Made by a program: the position numbers and the translations under genes. From an uncultured Bacteriovoracaceae bacterium (lineage in GTDB: Bacteria; Bdellovibrionota; Bacteriovoracia; Bacteriovoracales; Bacteriovoracaceae), in assembly GCA_937931205.1 (NCBI GenBank), contig CALHBF010000010.1:18962-82961 (forward strand): a DNA stretch of 64,000 bases, read 5' to 3'. The notes beneath the pieces were generated by a model that made no database searches, was not told the DNA's origin, and saw only the letters and a program-made list of their open reading frames with translations. This document shows, piece by piece, positions 44,815 through 53,614 of this stretch. The stretch's first letter is position 1, and every line of letters begins with the position of its first letter.

Positions 44815-45096
44815 ATGTGGCCATTTAAAGCAAAAAAGAACGAAGAAATAAAAGACCTGTTTACTCAGCTCACGCAGCATATTGATCTCAAATTCCAGGA
44901 AGTGACGGCGCAAATTCGTGAAGTAGAGCTAGCGGTGGAACAGATGGAAGTAAAACTTTTAACAAAAGATTTAAAAGATAAGCAGGCCTATGGCCTTCTT
45001 CATTACAAGCTTCATGAAACAAAGAACACGAAGCTTGATGAAGAAATTAAAGATTTAAAATCGGCACTCACTAAACGAGTGGCTACTGACCAATAA
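44815..45096 (+). CDS. Small coiled-coil cytoplasmic protein of unknown function
   Basis: 93 residues, highly charged and almost entirely helical from residue 10 onward, with heptad-like spacing (LFTQLTQHIDLKFQEV, VELAVEQMEVKLL). No signal peptide. The N-terminus MWPFKAKK is basic. Probably a small oligomeric coiled coil. It has its own extended -10 promoter and an AAGG-containing ribosome binding site. The stop lies 14 bases inside the convergent rimO gene. Function unknown. Confidence 0.72.
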   Translation: MWPFKAKKNEEIKDLFTQLTQHIDLKFQEVTAQIREVELAVEQMEVKLLTKDLKDKQAYGLLHYKLHETKNTKLDEEIKDLKSALTKRVATDQ

Positions 45097-46462
45097 TACG
45101 ACCAACTAAATCGTAATCCAGTACTTCAGTGATCTCAACTTTAACAATGTCACCGGCCTTTGCCATTCCATCATTAATAATCACTTTTCCATCGATATCT
45201 GGGGCCTGACCGGCGTGACGACCTTGAAGAAGCAGATCTGTTTCTTCATGAGCACCTTCAACAAGAACATCGATTACTTTACCAAGGTAAGCTTGGTTAA
45301 GTTCACGAGCAATTTCTCTTTGAGCTTCATAAAGTTTCTCAAATCTCTCATCAATCACTTCTTGCGATACTTTATCTTTTAATCTGAGAGCAGGTGTCCC
45401 CTCCTCATCAGAATATTTAAATACGCCAAGATGGTTGAAACGAGCGAGCTTAATACCTTCAAGAAGTTTTTCAAAATCCTCTTCTGTCTCTCCAGGGAAA
45501 CCAACAATGATACTTGTTCTAAGAACAATTCCCGGAATTTTTGCACGAAGAGTTGCGATCTTCTGATGAATCACATCATTAGTGACCCTTCGGTTCATAC
45601 GACGAAGAACACCATCAGCAAAATGCTGTACTGGCATATCTAAGTATTTTGTGATTTTTTTAGATTTGGCCATCAGATCCATTACGTCTTCAGTAAGATC
45701 ATCTGGATAGAAGTAGAATACTCGAACCCATTCAATTCCTTCTACCATCTCAAGACGAGAAAGAAGCTCATAGATCATTGGGTTCTTATTATCAATTTTC
45801 CCACCACCAGCAAGATCCACTCCGTAGTCAGAGAAATCTTGAGAGATAAGATTTAATTCTTTTACTCCTGAAGCTGCTAGAGCAGTAGCTTCAGCAACAA
45901 GAGAGTCAACAGTACGAGAACGAAGTTTTCCACGAAGAGTCGGGATAATACAGAACGTACAGTTTCTGTTACATCCCTCACTAATCTTCAACCACGCCAT
46001 ATAACCTGGAGAGGTATTTAAGCGAGGATCAAATTCTGTGTGAATATATCTTGGGATTTCAACGAATGATTTCTTTTCAAGTTTTCCTTCTTCCATAGCA
46101 CGAAGAAGAGGAACGATTTTGTTGTACTCACCTGTTCCGATAAACATATCAACTTCAGGCATCTCTGCTTCAAGTTCCGCTGAATATCTTTGAGACATAC
46201 ATCCAGACATCACGAGCGCCTTACACTTACCATCTTCTTTGTAGCTTGCAAGATCAAGAACTGTTTCAATAGATTCCACTTTCGCGGCCTCAACAAACGA
46301 ACAAGTGTTCACAATAATTACTTCTGCATCTTCTGGCTCAGTAGTGATTTTAAAACCATCGAGCTTCAAGTGCCCAAGCATCACCTGCGAATCCACTAGG
46401 TTCTTCGAGCAACCAAGAGAAGAGAAATAAATAGATTTTTCCTGAAACTTTTTATCAAGCAT
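45083..46462 (-). CDS. rimO: Ribosomal protein S12 methylthiotransferase
   Basis: 459 residues. Radical SAM enzyme that adds a methylthio group to an aspartate of ribosomal protein S12. N-terminal UPF0004 domain with C18 (SLGCSKNLVDSQ), C54 and C88 for one iron-sulfur cluster; radical SAM core with GCNRNCTFC for the second, near residue 170; C-terminal TRAM domain (about 390-459). SLGCSKNLVDSE-like wording separates RimO from MiaB. AGGTG precedes the ATG. Single gene, convergent with the coiled-coil gene. Confidence 0.95.
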   Translation of the reverse strand: MLDKKFQEKSIYFSSLGCSKNLVDSQVMLGHLKLDGFKITTEPEDAEVIIVNTCSFVEAAKVESIETVLDLASYKEDGKCKALVMSGCMSQRYSAELEAEMPEVDMFIGTGEYNKIVPLLRAMEEGKLEKKSFVEIPRYIHTEFDPRLNTSPGYMAWLKISEGCNRNCTFCIIPTLRGKLRSRTVDSLVAEATALAASGVKELNLISQDFSDYGVDLAGGGKIDNKNPMIYELLSRLEMVEGIEWVRVFYFYPDDLTEDVMDLMAKSKKITKYLDMPVQHFADGVLRRMNRRVTNDVIHQKIATLRAKIPGIVLRTSIIVGFPGETEEDFEKLLEGIKLARFNHLGVFKYSDEEGTPALRLKDKVSQEVIDERFEKLYEAQREIARELNQAYLGKVIDVLVEGAHEETDLLLQGRHAGQAPDIDGKVIINDGMAKAGDIVKVEITEVLDYDLVGRIIGQ

Positions 46463-46561
46463 ACGAGCACCTAACGATAATTTTTAGTTGGTTGGTTTTA
46501 GAGGAAAAGGAAGGGAATGTCAGCGTCAAATAATGGGAATCATGTAAAAAAGACAGATAAA

Positions 46562-46600
46562 CCCTGAAAGATAAGTCCGATTAAGAACATGATTTCAGGG
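46562..46600. promoter_or_regulatory. Inverted repeat upstream of the PLA2 promoter
   Basis: CCCTGAAA (46562-46569) and TTTCAGGG (46593-46600), perfect 8-bp arms 23 bases apart, ending 3 bases before the -35 element. It could be an activator or repressor site. Confidence 0.4.
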
Positions 46601-46603
46601 GGC

Positions 46604-46632
46604 TAGGCATCTGGGTACTAGATCCTTATGAT
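46604..46632 (+). promoter_or_regulatory. Promoter implying leaderless transcription of the PLA2 gene
   Basis: TAGGCA (46604-46609), 17-base spacer, TATGAT (46627-46632), then 6 bases to the ATG at 46639. Confidence 0.5.
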
Positions 46633-46638
46633 AAAGAG

Positions 46639-47103
46639 ATGAAGTTCGTCTCTCTTTCCTTCCTATTCTTCCTGTCCTCAGTTCAGGCTTCTGACCTGTT
46701 AACTCGATATTGCCTGGAAGTGGGAGGAGAAATGCATGACTCCTATACCTGCCCGAAAAGTGGTCTTCCCATTCACTGGAATTTTTGTGTTAGCAAGAGT
46801 ACCGAAGGGATCACTCTTTTCACTGATGGTTGTACCGGGCCTAGTGGCGGTCACACCGAGCTTTTTTATCCGGCCTGTATTCAGCACGATTACTGTTATC
46901 ACCATGAGCCAGTTACCAGTGGAATGAATCGTCGCGATTGTGATCAAGAATTTTTGCAAACGACATTAAAGTTATGTCAGCAGAGTGAGAATCCCAATGT
47001 GTGTGAGATGTGGGCATACTCAATGTACTCAGCGCTGAGAGGTTTTGGAGAAATTGCCTTTAACTGTGCTAAATATCCAGCTGACTATCGTTCATCAAAT
47101 TAG
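46639..47103 (+). CDS. Secreted phospholipase A2-like protein
   Basis: 154 residues with a signal peptide ending in SSVQAS. The active-site helix reads ACIQHDYCYHHE, giving the His-Asp dyad H83/D84 within the PLA2 pattern C-x2-HD-x-C. An upstream DGCTGPSGGH (63-72) fits a calcium-binding loop. D100 or D102 in RRDCDQEF could be the distal aspartate. The many cysteines suggest a disulfide-rich secreted enzyme that hydrolyses phospholipids, which would fit attack on other cells. The gene stands alone between convergent rimO and nadB, with its own promoter and inverted repeat. The product is shorter than most full PLA2 relatives but has all core parts. Confidence 0.82.
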   Translation: MKFVSLSFLFFLSSVQASDLLTRYCLEVGGEMHDSYTCPKSGLPIHWNFCVSKSTEGITLFTDGCTGPSGGHTELFYPACIQHDYCYHHEPVTSGMNRRDCDQEFLQTTLKLCQQSENPNVCEMWAYSMYSALRGFGEIAFNCAKYPADYRSSN

Positions 47104-48677
47104 TCTTTAAGATAAAAACAGCCCACCGATTTATTATTACGAAGACTCGCATTCAAAACCATAAACGAAGTCTCAACGCCGTTACGAAGTCCAATGAGTT
47201 CATCGTGAAGTTGGGCATGCTTATAGAATTTAGAAATCTCATCTTTCAGTTCAGTGAACATCGCACGAGCACGATTAAGACGATTCTTAGAGCGAGAAAG
47301 ACCTACGTAGTTCCACATAGTCTGTTTGAGTGTGAGCTGGTCTTGAGCAATGAGAGCAAGATCAATTTCTTCAGTTCCCAGTACCCAATCTTTAATAGTA
47401 TCAGCTCGATAAACTTCAATATCGTGAATTTCGGTCAAAATATTTTCTGCGGCAAGATACCCAAAGGTTAGACCTTCGAGAAGACTCGTTGAGGCCAAGC
47501 GATTAGCACCATGAAGTCCTGTGCATGCTACCTCACCTACAGCATACAAATGAATAAGATTCGTTCTTCCTTTCAGATCTGTCTTAACTCCCCCACAAGT
47601 ATAGTGAGCTGCTGGCACGACAGGAATTGGCTCATGGGCCATATCCACGCCATTATCAGCACAGTAAGCATTGATCGTTGGGAAACGCTCTCTCAAGTAT
47701 GATTCATCCTTGTGGGAAATATCCAAGTACACACAGTCTGCTTTATCAGAAATCATCTCTTCTAAAATCGCACGGGCAACAACATCTCGCGGGGCAAGTT
47801 CTGCATCCGGATGATACTTACTCATAAAGGCTTCGCCTTTAGAGTTAATCAAACGTCCGCCTTCACCACGAACAGCTTCTGAAATTAAGAAACGGCGATG
47901 GCTTGAACGGTTATAGAAAGTTGTCGGGTGAAACTGGATAAATTCCATATTCATCACCGCTGCTCCCGCTCGATGGGCCATAGCATGACCATCACCTCTG
48001 GCACCTTCTGCATTTGAGTGGTGAAGATAAAGTGCACCTACTCCACCCGTTGCGAGGATTGTGGTTTTAGCGATGATTTTCTTTACCTGATTTCCTAACT
48101 GATCGAACACATAAGCGCCGACCACTTTATTCTCTTCATAGCGCTGTCGAATATTAACTCCATGGTGATTAGGAGTAATAAGATCGATGGCAGTATGACT
48201 TGTTAAAAATTCTACGTTCGGAAATTTTGATTTATCAGAAAGATAATTAAGCAGAGAAACCTGGATCGCTTTCCCTGTCATATCCCCTTTATAAATAATA
48301 CGCTTGCGTGAATGGGCCGCTTCTTGAGTAAAAAGCAACTCTCCCTCAGCATCTTTTGCAAACGGAGTATGAGATTTATCTATAAGGATCTCATCAATAA
48401 TTTTTGCCGACTTCTCAGCAAGCACCCGAGCAGCTTCTTCATAAGAAGTAAAGGCCGATGCTTTCATGATGTCTGCGACTAAATCTTCTTTGTCATGCAT
48501 GGTCTCGGGGGAATAAATAATCCCACCCTGTGCCCAAAAAGTGTTGGCCACTTCAGGCTTCTTCTCACGGGTAACAATTGTTACTTGTAGTTTTTGTTCC
48601 GCAAGCTTCAGTGCCGCTGTTAGACCAGCGATTCCAGAGCCAAGAATGAGAACATCGGTATGAAGAGATGCATTCAT
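47100..48677 (-). CDS. nadB: L-aspartate oxidase
   Basis: 525 residues. FAD enzyme that oxidises L-aspartate to iminoaspartate, first step of de novo NAD synthesis. GSGIAGL (13-19) binds FAD. HRRFLISEAVRGEGG and the CGGVKTDLKGRT plus GANRLASTSLLEGL segments match the fumarate-reductase-like flavoprotein signature. It overlaps nadC by 4 bases and is translated after it. nadA, which makes quinolinate from the product, is not in this window. The 3' end overlaps the PLA2 stop by 4 bases. Confidence 0.96.
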   Translation of the reverse strand: MNASLHTDVLILGSGIAGLTAALKLAEQKLQVTIVTREKKPEVANTFWAQGGIIYSPETMHDKEDLVADIMKASAFTSYEEAARVLAEKSAKIIDEILIDKSHTPFAKDAEGELLFTQEAAHSRKRIIYKGDMTGKAIQVSLLNYLSDKSKFPNVEFLTSHTAIDLITPNHHGVNIRQRYEENKVVGAYVFDQLGNQVKKIIAKTTILATGGVGALYLHHSNAEGARGDGHAMAHRAGAAVMNMEFIQFHPTTFYNRSSHRRFLISEAVRGEGGRLINSKGEAFMSKYHPDAELAPRDVVARAILEEMISDKADCVYLDISHKDESYLRERFPTINAYCADNGVDMAHEPIPVVPAAHYTCGGVKTDLKGRTNLIHLYAVGEVACTGLHGANRLASTSLLEGLTFGYLAAENILTEIHDIEVYRADTIKDWVLGTEEIDLALIAQDQLTLKQTMWNYVGLSRSKNRLNRARAMFTELKDEISKFYKHAQLHDELIGLRNGVETSFMVLNASLRNNKSVGCFYLKD

Positions 48678-49519
48678 GATTTAAATTTTAAAGAGATGTC
48701 CACGCGAGGAGCTGCATTAGTAATTGCTCCCATGCTGATGGCATCTAAACCTCGAATTAAATATTGATCAATGTTTTCTAATCGAATTCCACCAGAAGCT
48801 TCATAAGTCATATCAGCTGGCTTAAGAGCAACGGCCTCTTGGATTTTGGCAGGCGCAAAATTATCAAGCATCACATGACGAATGCCTAAATCAATGGCCT
48901 CTTTTAATTCTTCGATCGAGTGAATTTCTACAACCATCGAATTATAAAATGTTCCCTGAGATTTAAAAAACTCATAAGCTTTTTTAAGACCACCAAGAGA
49001 TGTTTTGTGATTGTCTTTAATCATCCATACATCACCCTGTCCAAAACGGTGATTATCTCCTCCGCCAACTCGAACAGCATATTTTTCAAGAGCACGAAGA
49101 CCTGGAGTTGTTTTTCTAGTATCAAGAATTTTAATTCCTGAAGCTTTTGTTTTTTCCGCAAAGACGTTGGTCCATGTTGCAATAGAAGAAGCGTGTGCTA
49201 GAAGATTAAGAGCTAGTCGCTCACTGGAGAGAGCAATTCCAAAGGGAGCGCTTCCCAAATTAATGACTTCACCTTTTGATATGCGCTTTCCCTCAAAAGA
49301 TGAGATTTTTTGTAACTCAGACGATGAAAATCCCAGAGCAGCAAATACTGCTAAAAAATAATCACTTCCCGCTAAAATGAGATCAGATTTAATTTTAAGG
49401 GAGAGCTCCACCTGATGATTCGGCAATGACTTAATGTAGTACACATTACGAGTTAGATCATCTTCCTCAAGCCAAGTTCTCACATCATTTAACAGTGCCA
49501 TTTGCATCAACATATTCAT
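48674..49519 (-). CDS. nadC: Quinolinate phosphoribosyltransferase
   Basis: About 281 residues from ATG 49519; an in-frame start 21 codons upstream is less likely, since the extra residues have no family counterpart. It makes nicotinate mononucleotide from quinolinate and PRPP. Key parts are LALNLLAHASSIAT, ILDTRKTTPGLR, GGGDNHRFG and, near the C-terminus, EASGGIRLENI. First gene of the nadC-nadB pair. A TACTTA element ends 6 bases before the ATG and no ribosome binding site is seen, so a leaderless message is possible. Confidence 0.95.
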   Translation of the reverse strand: MNMLMQMALLNDVRTWLEEDDLTRNVYYIKSLPNHQVELSLKIKSDLILAGSDYFLAVFAALGFSSSELQKISSFEGKRISKGEVINLGSAPFGIALSSERLALNLLAHASSIATWTNVFAEKTKASGIKILDTRKTTPGLRALEKYAVRVGGGDNHRFGQGDVWMIKDNHKTSLGGLKKAYEFFKSQGTFYNSMVVEIHSIEELKEAIDLGIRHVMLDNFAPAKIQEAVALKPADMTYEASGGIRLENIDQYLIRGLDAISMGAITNAAPRVDISLKFKS

Positions 49520-49647
49520 GGTTTTTAAGTATCTCAAATTCAATAAGGGCGCAAGGGGATAAGAGTTGAAGCACGTCATCATATTGCTATGAATTCAATG
49601 AGTTAATAGTCCTGCATTCATCCCTAATCTTGCATTACTCCCCCCAT

Positions 49648-50763
49648 ATGAAATGGGGACTCACCTTCTTTTTTATTTTCATGACGTTTGGCATTTCCTC
49701 CCTCTCTCTCATGAAAAAAAGAGAGCTCACTTCCTTCTATCAATTTGAGCGCCCCATTTCACTTACTCACTTTAAAACCGCTCTCAAAGAAATTCCTAAG
49801 GCCGATAAAGATCACCTCGCTTTCTGGTATGGACTGATCTCTGGCAACACTCAAAGTTTGAGTAAGAACTACAAAGAAAAATATAAACGAATAGGACTCT
49901 CCCATGCCTTCACCCCATCAGGATTTCATCTCTCAGCAGTGCTAACTCCCCTTAATCTTCTTCTTCCTAAAAAATGGACGATGCCATTTCTGGTTGTTTT
50001 GAGTTTATTGATCTTCTCTCTTCCAGGCCTTGATCCCCTAAAGCGTATGGGCCTTATTAAGTTGATTAACCAAAAATTTGATAAAACTCTCAGCCTTGGT
50101 ATCAGTGCCATCATCTGCCTATTCTTAGGCCAATTGAATAGCTCTCCCCTCTCTTTTATTTTCAGTTTCTTCTTCTTGGGAATCATCTATTCAGGTTTAA
50201 AAAATATTGCTTTGGTTATCTGGTTTTTTATCGGGCAACTTCTTATCTGCTTCTTTCAAGGAGAATCAATTTCCTTTCTCAACCTTCTCTTTTCCCCTCT
50301 GGCAAACTTCATCCTGGGCCTGATCACCCCCGTACTTTTCTTGCTCTCCTATCCTTTATGGGATTTCACACTGGTACTTGGGGTCAACATCATTAAGAGT
50401 TTTGATAAGATCGTAGAACTGCTTTATCTCTTCACTCTCAAGGGTCCAAGTGTTGAAGTTCATAGCTTCACAATTATGCTGATAGTGCTGATGCTCTTAA
50501 GAAAGTTGAAACTGTTTTTCATCGGACTTCTCCTCTTTTCCACAACGCTTAATTTAGAAAAACCTACTCGTAGATGGAGTGAGCGTTACTACTTTGAACC
50601 TTCGGAACAAGCATTCAGAATCCAACAAAAAGATGGAATCATTCACAGTTTTTATCAGGATGGAAAATGTATGGAGAGAATTGTGATGGGAAGATGGGAG
50701 AAAAGGTGCTCTCCGAAGAGAGCACCTAGAAAAAAGAAAATTAAGAAACTTTCATATCCTTGA
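49648..50763 (+). CDS. ComEC/Rec2-like membrane protein lacking the hydrolase domain
   Basis: 371 residues from ATG 49648, with a TTG six codons upstream as an alternative. About eight to ten hydrophobic helices. LSHAFTPSGFHLSAVL near residue 86 matches the loop that marks the ComEC competence domain (GLSHxLAxSGxH). Full ComEC has an N-terminal OB domain and often a C-terminal metallo-beta-lactamase domain; here the chain instead ends with a short basic tail. It may be the DNA-uptake channel with a separate nuclease, or a degenerate copy. The last coding bases contain the minus-strand tig terminator. Confidence 0.65.
   Translation: MKWGLTFFFIFMTFGISSLSLMKKRELTSFYQFERPISLTHFKTALKEIPKADKDHLAFWYGLISGNTQSLSKNYKEKYKRIGLSHAFTPSGFHLSAVLTPLNLLLPKKWTMPFLVVLSLLIFSLPGLDPLKRMGLIKLINQKFDKTLSLGISAIICLFLGQLNSSPLSFIFSFFFLGIIYSGLKNIALVIWFFIGQLLICFFQGESISFLNLLFSPLANFILGLITPVLFLLSYPLWDFTLVLGVNIIKSFDKIVELLYLFTLKGPSVEVHSFTIMLIVLMLLRKLKLFFIGLLLFSTTLNLEKPTRRWSERYYFEPSEQAFRIQQKDGIIHSFYQDGKCMERIVMGRWEKRCSPKRAPRKKKIKKLSYP
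50705..50726 (-). terminator. Terminator of tig located inside the ComEC-like coding region
   Basis: On the minus strand: 9-bp stem GGTGCTCTC/GAGAGCACC with a TTCG loop, then TTTTCT. It lies 15 bases after the tig stop and within the 3' end of the convergent ORF. Confidence 0.85.
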
Positions 50764-52024
50764 TAAGGCTTGCGAAAGTTTTTTCCTCACGGATTGCATA
50801 CATAAGGTTGTTTTTTACGTTTGCATTGTTTTTATAGAAAGATTCAATTTCATCTTTCTTCATTCCTGACTGCTCAACCATTTCACCGATTTTTACATCA
50901 AGATCAGCATCAGTAGCTTCAACATTATATTTCTTCGCAAGGTGATCAAGGATTAGACCTGAACGAACTTGGAAAAGCGCTTTTTGCTCAACATCTGAGC
51001 TCCAACGCTCAAAATAAAGCTCGATCATTTGATCATTGAAGCCTTGGCCTTTAAGAGTGTTCTTAAGATCAGCTCTTACTGCTTCTTTTTGATCTTCAAC
51101 AAGTGCAGATGGAACATCAAAAGTATTTTCAGAAATTAGTTTTTCAAGAATTTCTTGGTGAAGTTTTTGAGTTACTTCACGCTTCTTTTGAAGTGCCATT
51201 CTTGATTTATTTTTTGTTTCGAAATCAGCTGCTGATTCAAAACCAAATTCTTTAGCTAGTTCATCATTAAGCTCAGGGAAATTCTTTTGTTTAATTTCAA
51301 GAAGCTCAACGTGGAAAGTAACTGGAGCATTACGAAGAGATTCTTCGTGGTATTCAGCTGGGAAAGTAACTTTTACGTCTTTCTTTTCACCTTTCTTCAT
51401 ACCGATCATGCCCTCTTCAAATCCTGGAATGAATTGACCAGAACCGATTTCAAGCATGTAGTCAGATGCTTTCATGTTCTCAGGCTTAGATCCATCAGCG
51501 ATCTCACCTTCGAAATTGAAAACTGCGAAGTGGCCATGAGCAAGAGCAGCTTTAGCATCAGCAACTTCTACAACTTCAGCTTTTGAGGAAAGGTAGTTTT
51601 TCTTTAGAGTTTCAAAATCTTCAGCAGATACTTCTGTTGAATCTTTTTTGAAAGTTAGCTTTGAGTAATCTTTAAGAGTTACTTCAGGGAAGATTTCAAC
51701 AGTTGCTTCGAAAGCTACTGTCTTACCTGCTTCATATTTTGTGTTTCCAAACTGTGGGTAACCAACAGCACGAACTTTTTCTTTTTGAATGGCTTCATAG
51801 AACTGCTCAGAAATAAAACGGTAAAGAGCATCGTTTTCAATTTGTGGTCCGAAAAGCTGTTGAACCATCTCAAGTGGAGCTTTACCTTTACGGAAACCTT
51901 TTAGGTTTGAATTTTGTTGTTTAGCAAGAAGGGCCTGCTTGATTTGCGAACTAAGATCAACTTTATCAAAGTTGAAGATGAACTTCTTAGTACAGTCGTT
52001 TACGTTCTCAATTGTGTAAGACAT
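50741..52024 (-). CDS. tig: Trigger factor
   Basis: 427 residues. Ribosome-bound chaperone. N-terminal ribosome-binding domain with FRKGKAPLEMV (residues 43-53), the FKBP-type PPIase domain (about 160-245, GSGQFIPGFEEGMIGMKKG) and a helical C-terminal chaperone domain. Full length. Ribosome binding site AGAGAGAA before the ATG. It follows truA by 71 bases with a perfect palindrome in between; it may have its own promoter or continue the large rpsB-to-truA transcript. Confidence 0.96.
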   Translation of the reverse strand: MSYTIENVNDCTKKFIFNFDKVDLSSQIKQALLAKQQNSNLKGFRKGKAPLEMVQQLFGPQIENDALYRFISEQFYEAIQKEKVRAVGYPQFGNTKYEAGKTVAFEATVEIFPEVTLKDYSKLTFKKDSTEVSAEDFETLKKNYLSSKAEVVEVADAKAALAHGHFAVFNFEGEIADGSKPENMKASDYMLEIGSGQFIPGFEEGMIGMKKGEKKDVKVTFPAEYHEESLRNAPVTFHVELLEIKQKNFPELNDELAKEFGFESAADFETKNKSRMALQKKREVTQKLHQEILEKLISENTFDVPSALVEDQKEAVRADLKNTLKGQGFNDQMIELYFERWSSDVEQKALFQVRSGLILDHLAKKYNVEATDADLDVKIGEMVEQSGMKKDEIESFYKNNANVKNNLMYAIREEKTFASLIKDMKVS

Positions 52025-52035
52025 AGCATTCTCTC

Positions 52036-52050
52036 TTTATGGTCCATAAA
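52036..52050. promoter_or_regulatory. Perfect 15-base palindrome upstream of tig
   Basis: TTTATGG-1 base-CCATAAA, fully symmetric, 12 bases before the tig ATG. Candidate operator or short RNA hairpin near the ribosome binding site. Confidence 0.35.
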
Positions 52051-52095
52051 ATTAATGAGACTTTTTAACATAATAAGCGTTTAAATTCAAAGATT

Positions 52096-52857
52096 TCAGT
52101 AATTGACGCGCATTAAATAAAGGCCATGCCCCGGAGCAACGGCCCCTAGTTTTTCCTGTTTCATGGGACTTAGACTGTTTTGTAGCTCTTCGAGAGTAAC
52201 TCTCCCGCGTCCCACTCTCCAAATCGCACCTACCATGAGTCGCACCATTTGCTTTAAAAAGCCAGAACCCACCACTCGGAAGACATAGTATGAAGGGAAA
52301 AGTTCATTGGCGGGAACTTCGATAATCTCGCATTCAAAGATTTCACGAACAAAACTGGAGACAGGGGTTCCTTCAACAAAAAAATTAGTGAAGTCATGCT
52401 CGCCAATAAAAATCTGGCAAGCCGCCTTCATGGCCTCAAGATCGATGTCGTAAGGATAATGAGTAATCAAATGCTCCGCAAAGGGCGGATGAATTTCATT
52501 GGTTGAAAAACGATAATGATACTCTTTTGATTTTGCATGGACAGTGGGTATAAACTCATCACTTGAAAGACTCGCCTCAAGCACCCTGATATCCTCTGGT
52601 AAATGAGAATTCATCGCCTTCAGAAGATTTCGAGGATTGATTTCCAGTGGGATAGTTGCCTTCACCACTTGCCCCATGGCATGAACACCCGTATCAGTTC
52701 TTCCTGATCCAAGGGTCTTTATATTAGTTGATTTGGAAATTTTTTGGAGAGCAAGATTGATCTCTCCTTGAATGGTTTTGCCATAGGACTCGGGCTGGAT
52801 TTGCCAGCCCAAGTATCGAGTACCAACATATGAGACAGTAAGGCAGTAATGAAACAT
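52096..52857 (-). CDS. truA: tRNA pseudouridine(38-40) synthase
   Basis: 253 residues. Makes pseudouridine at positions 38-40 of many tRNAs. The catalytic aspartate is D55 in GSGRTDTGVHAMGQ. The second conserved block with FLKQMVRLMVGAIWRVG is near residue 208. The start is 2 bases after the pssA stop, so translation is coupled. Full length; no oddities seen. Confidence 0.95.
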   Translation of the reverse strand: MFHYCLTVSYVGTRYLGWQIQPESYGKTIQGEINLALQKISKSTNIKTLGSGRTDTGVHAMGQVVKATIPLEINPRNLLKAMNSHLPEDIRVLEASLSSDEFIPTVHAKSKEYHYRFSTNEIHPPFAEHLITHYPYDIDLEAMKAACQIFIGEHDFTNFFVEGTPVSSFVREIFECEIIEVPANELFPSYYVFRVVGSGFLKQMVRLMVGAIWRVGRGRVTLEELQNSLSPMKQEKLGAVAPGHGLYLMRVNY

Positions 52858-52859
52858 TA

Positions 52860-53600
52860 CTATGCTTCAGCTTCTGTCTCTTCTTTCCAATCGAAGATTC
52901 CAGCAAATTTCTTTCTATGAGTAAGAAAATACAGAATAGAAGTTACCACGTAGAAAGTAATAATGAGAGGAATCATCACCTCTTCATAGATAAACAATGA
53001 AGCAATAATAGCGAAGATGATCGCAAGAACTTGTTTCTTATGCTTGCTTACCCATTCCGACTTCTTAAAGCTAGGGAATGGAACATTTGAGATCATAAGA
53101 ATGGCGTAAAATAGAAGATAAGGAACAGTAATAAAGTTTAAATTTACTTCTGGGAATCGCAGAGAGATCAAGACCAAACCGATAACAGCTGTTGCTCCAC
53201 CCGGAATAGGAAGACCTTGGAAGTAATCAGATTTGTTTTTATCAATGTTGGCATTAAAGCGAGCAAGTCTTAAAGCTCCACAGAGAACAAAAAGAAATGC
53301 TACGATCATACCTGGACGACCGGCATCTGTTAGAAAGCGGAAATAATAAATAAGGGCCGGTGACATACCAAATGAAATAAGATCACTTAACGAATCAAAT
53401 TGCTCACCAAAACTTGATTGAGTATTAGTAAGTCTCGCTACTCGACCATCAACGCTATCAAAGATCGCACCTAGTACGATTAACATACAAGCTTTATAGA
53501 AATCACCATTCATCGAAAGGAGAATCGCAGTAAAACCGCAGGCCATATTAAGCGCGGTAAATGTATTAGGTAGGAAGTAAGCAAAACGACGATCTAACAT
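52860..53600 (-). CDS. pssA: CDP-diacylglycerol-serine O-phosphatidyltransferase
   Basis: 246 residues, integral membrane enzyme with about eight helices. The CDP-alcohol phosphotransferase motif is complete: D51-G52-x2-A55-R56-x8-G65-x3-D69-x3-D73. It makes phosphatidylserine, the precursor of phosphatidylethanolamine. It is 14 bases downstream of the psd-like gene, the usual partner, but that partner appears to have lost its catalytic residues. Confidence 0.94.
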   Translation of the reverse strand: MLDRRFAYFLPNTFTALNMACGFTAILLSMNGDFYKACMLIVLGAIFDSVDGRVARLTNTQSSFGEQFDSLSDLISFGMSPALIYYFRFLTDAGRPGMIVAFLFVLCGALRLARFNANIDKNKSDYFQGLPIPGGATAVIGLVLISLRFPEVNLNFITVPYLLFYAILMISNVPFPSFKKSEWVSKHKKQVLAIIFAIIASLFIYEEVMIPLIITFYVVTSILYFLTHRKKFAGIFDWKEETEAEA

Positions 53601-53614
53601 AAAATTTCCTTATA

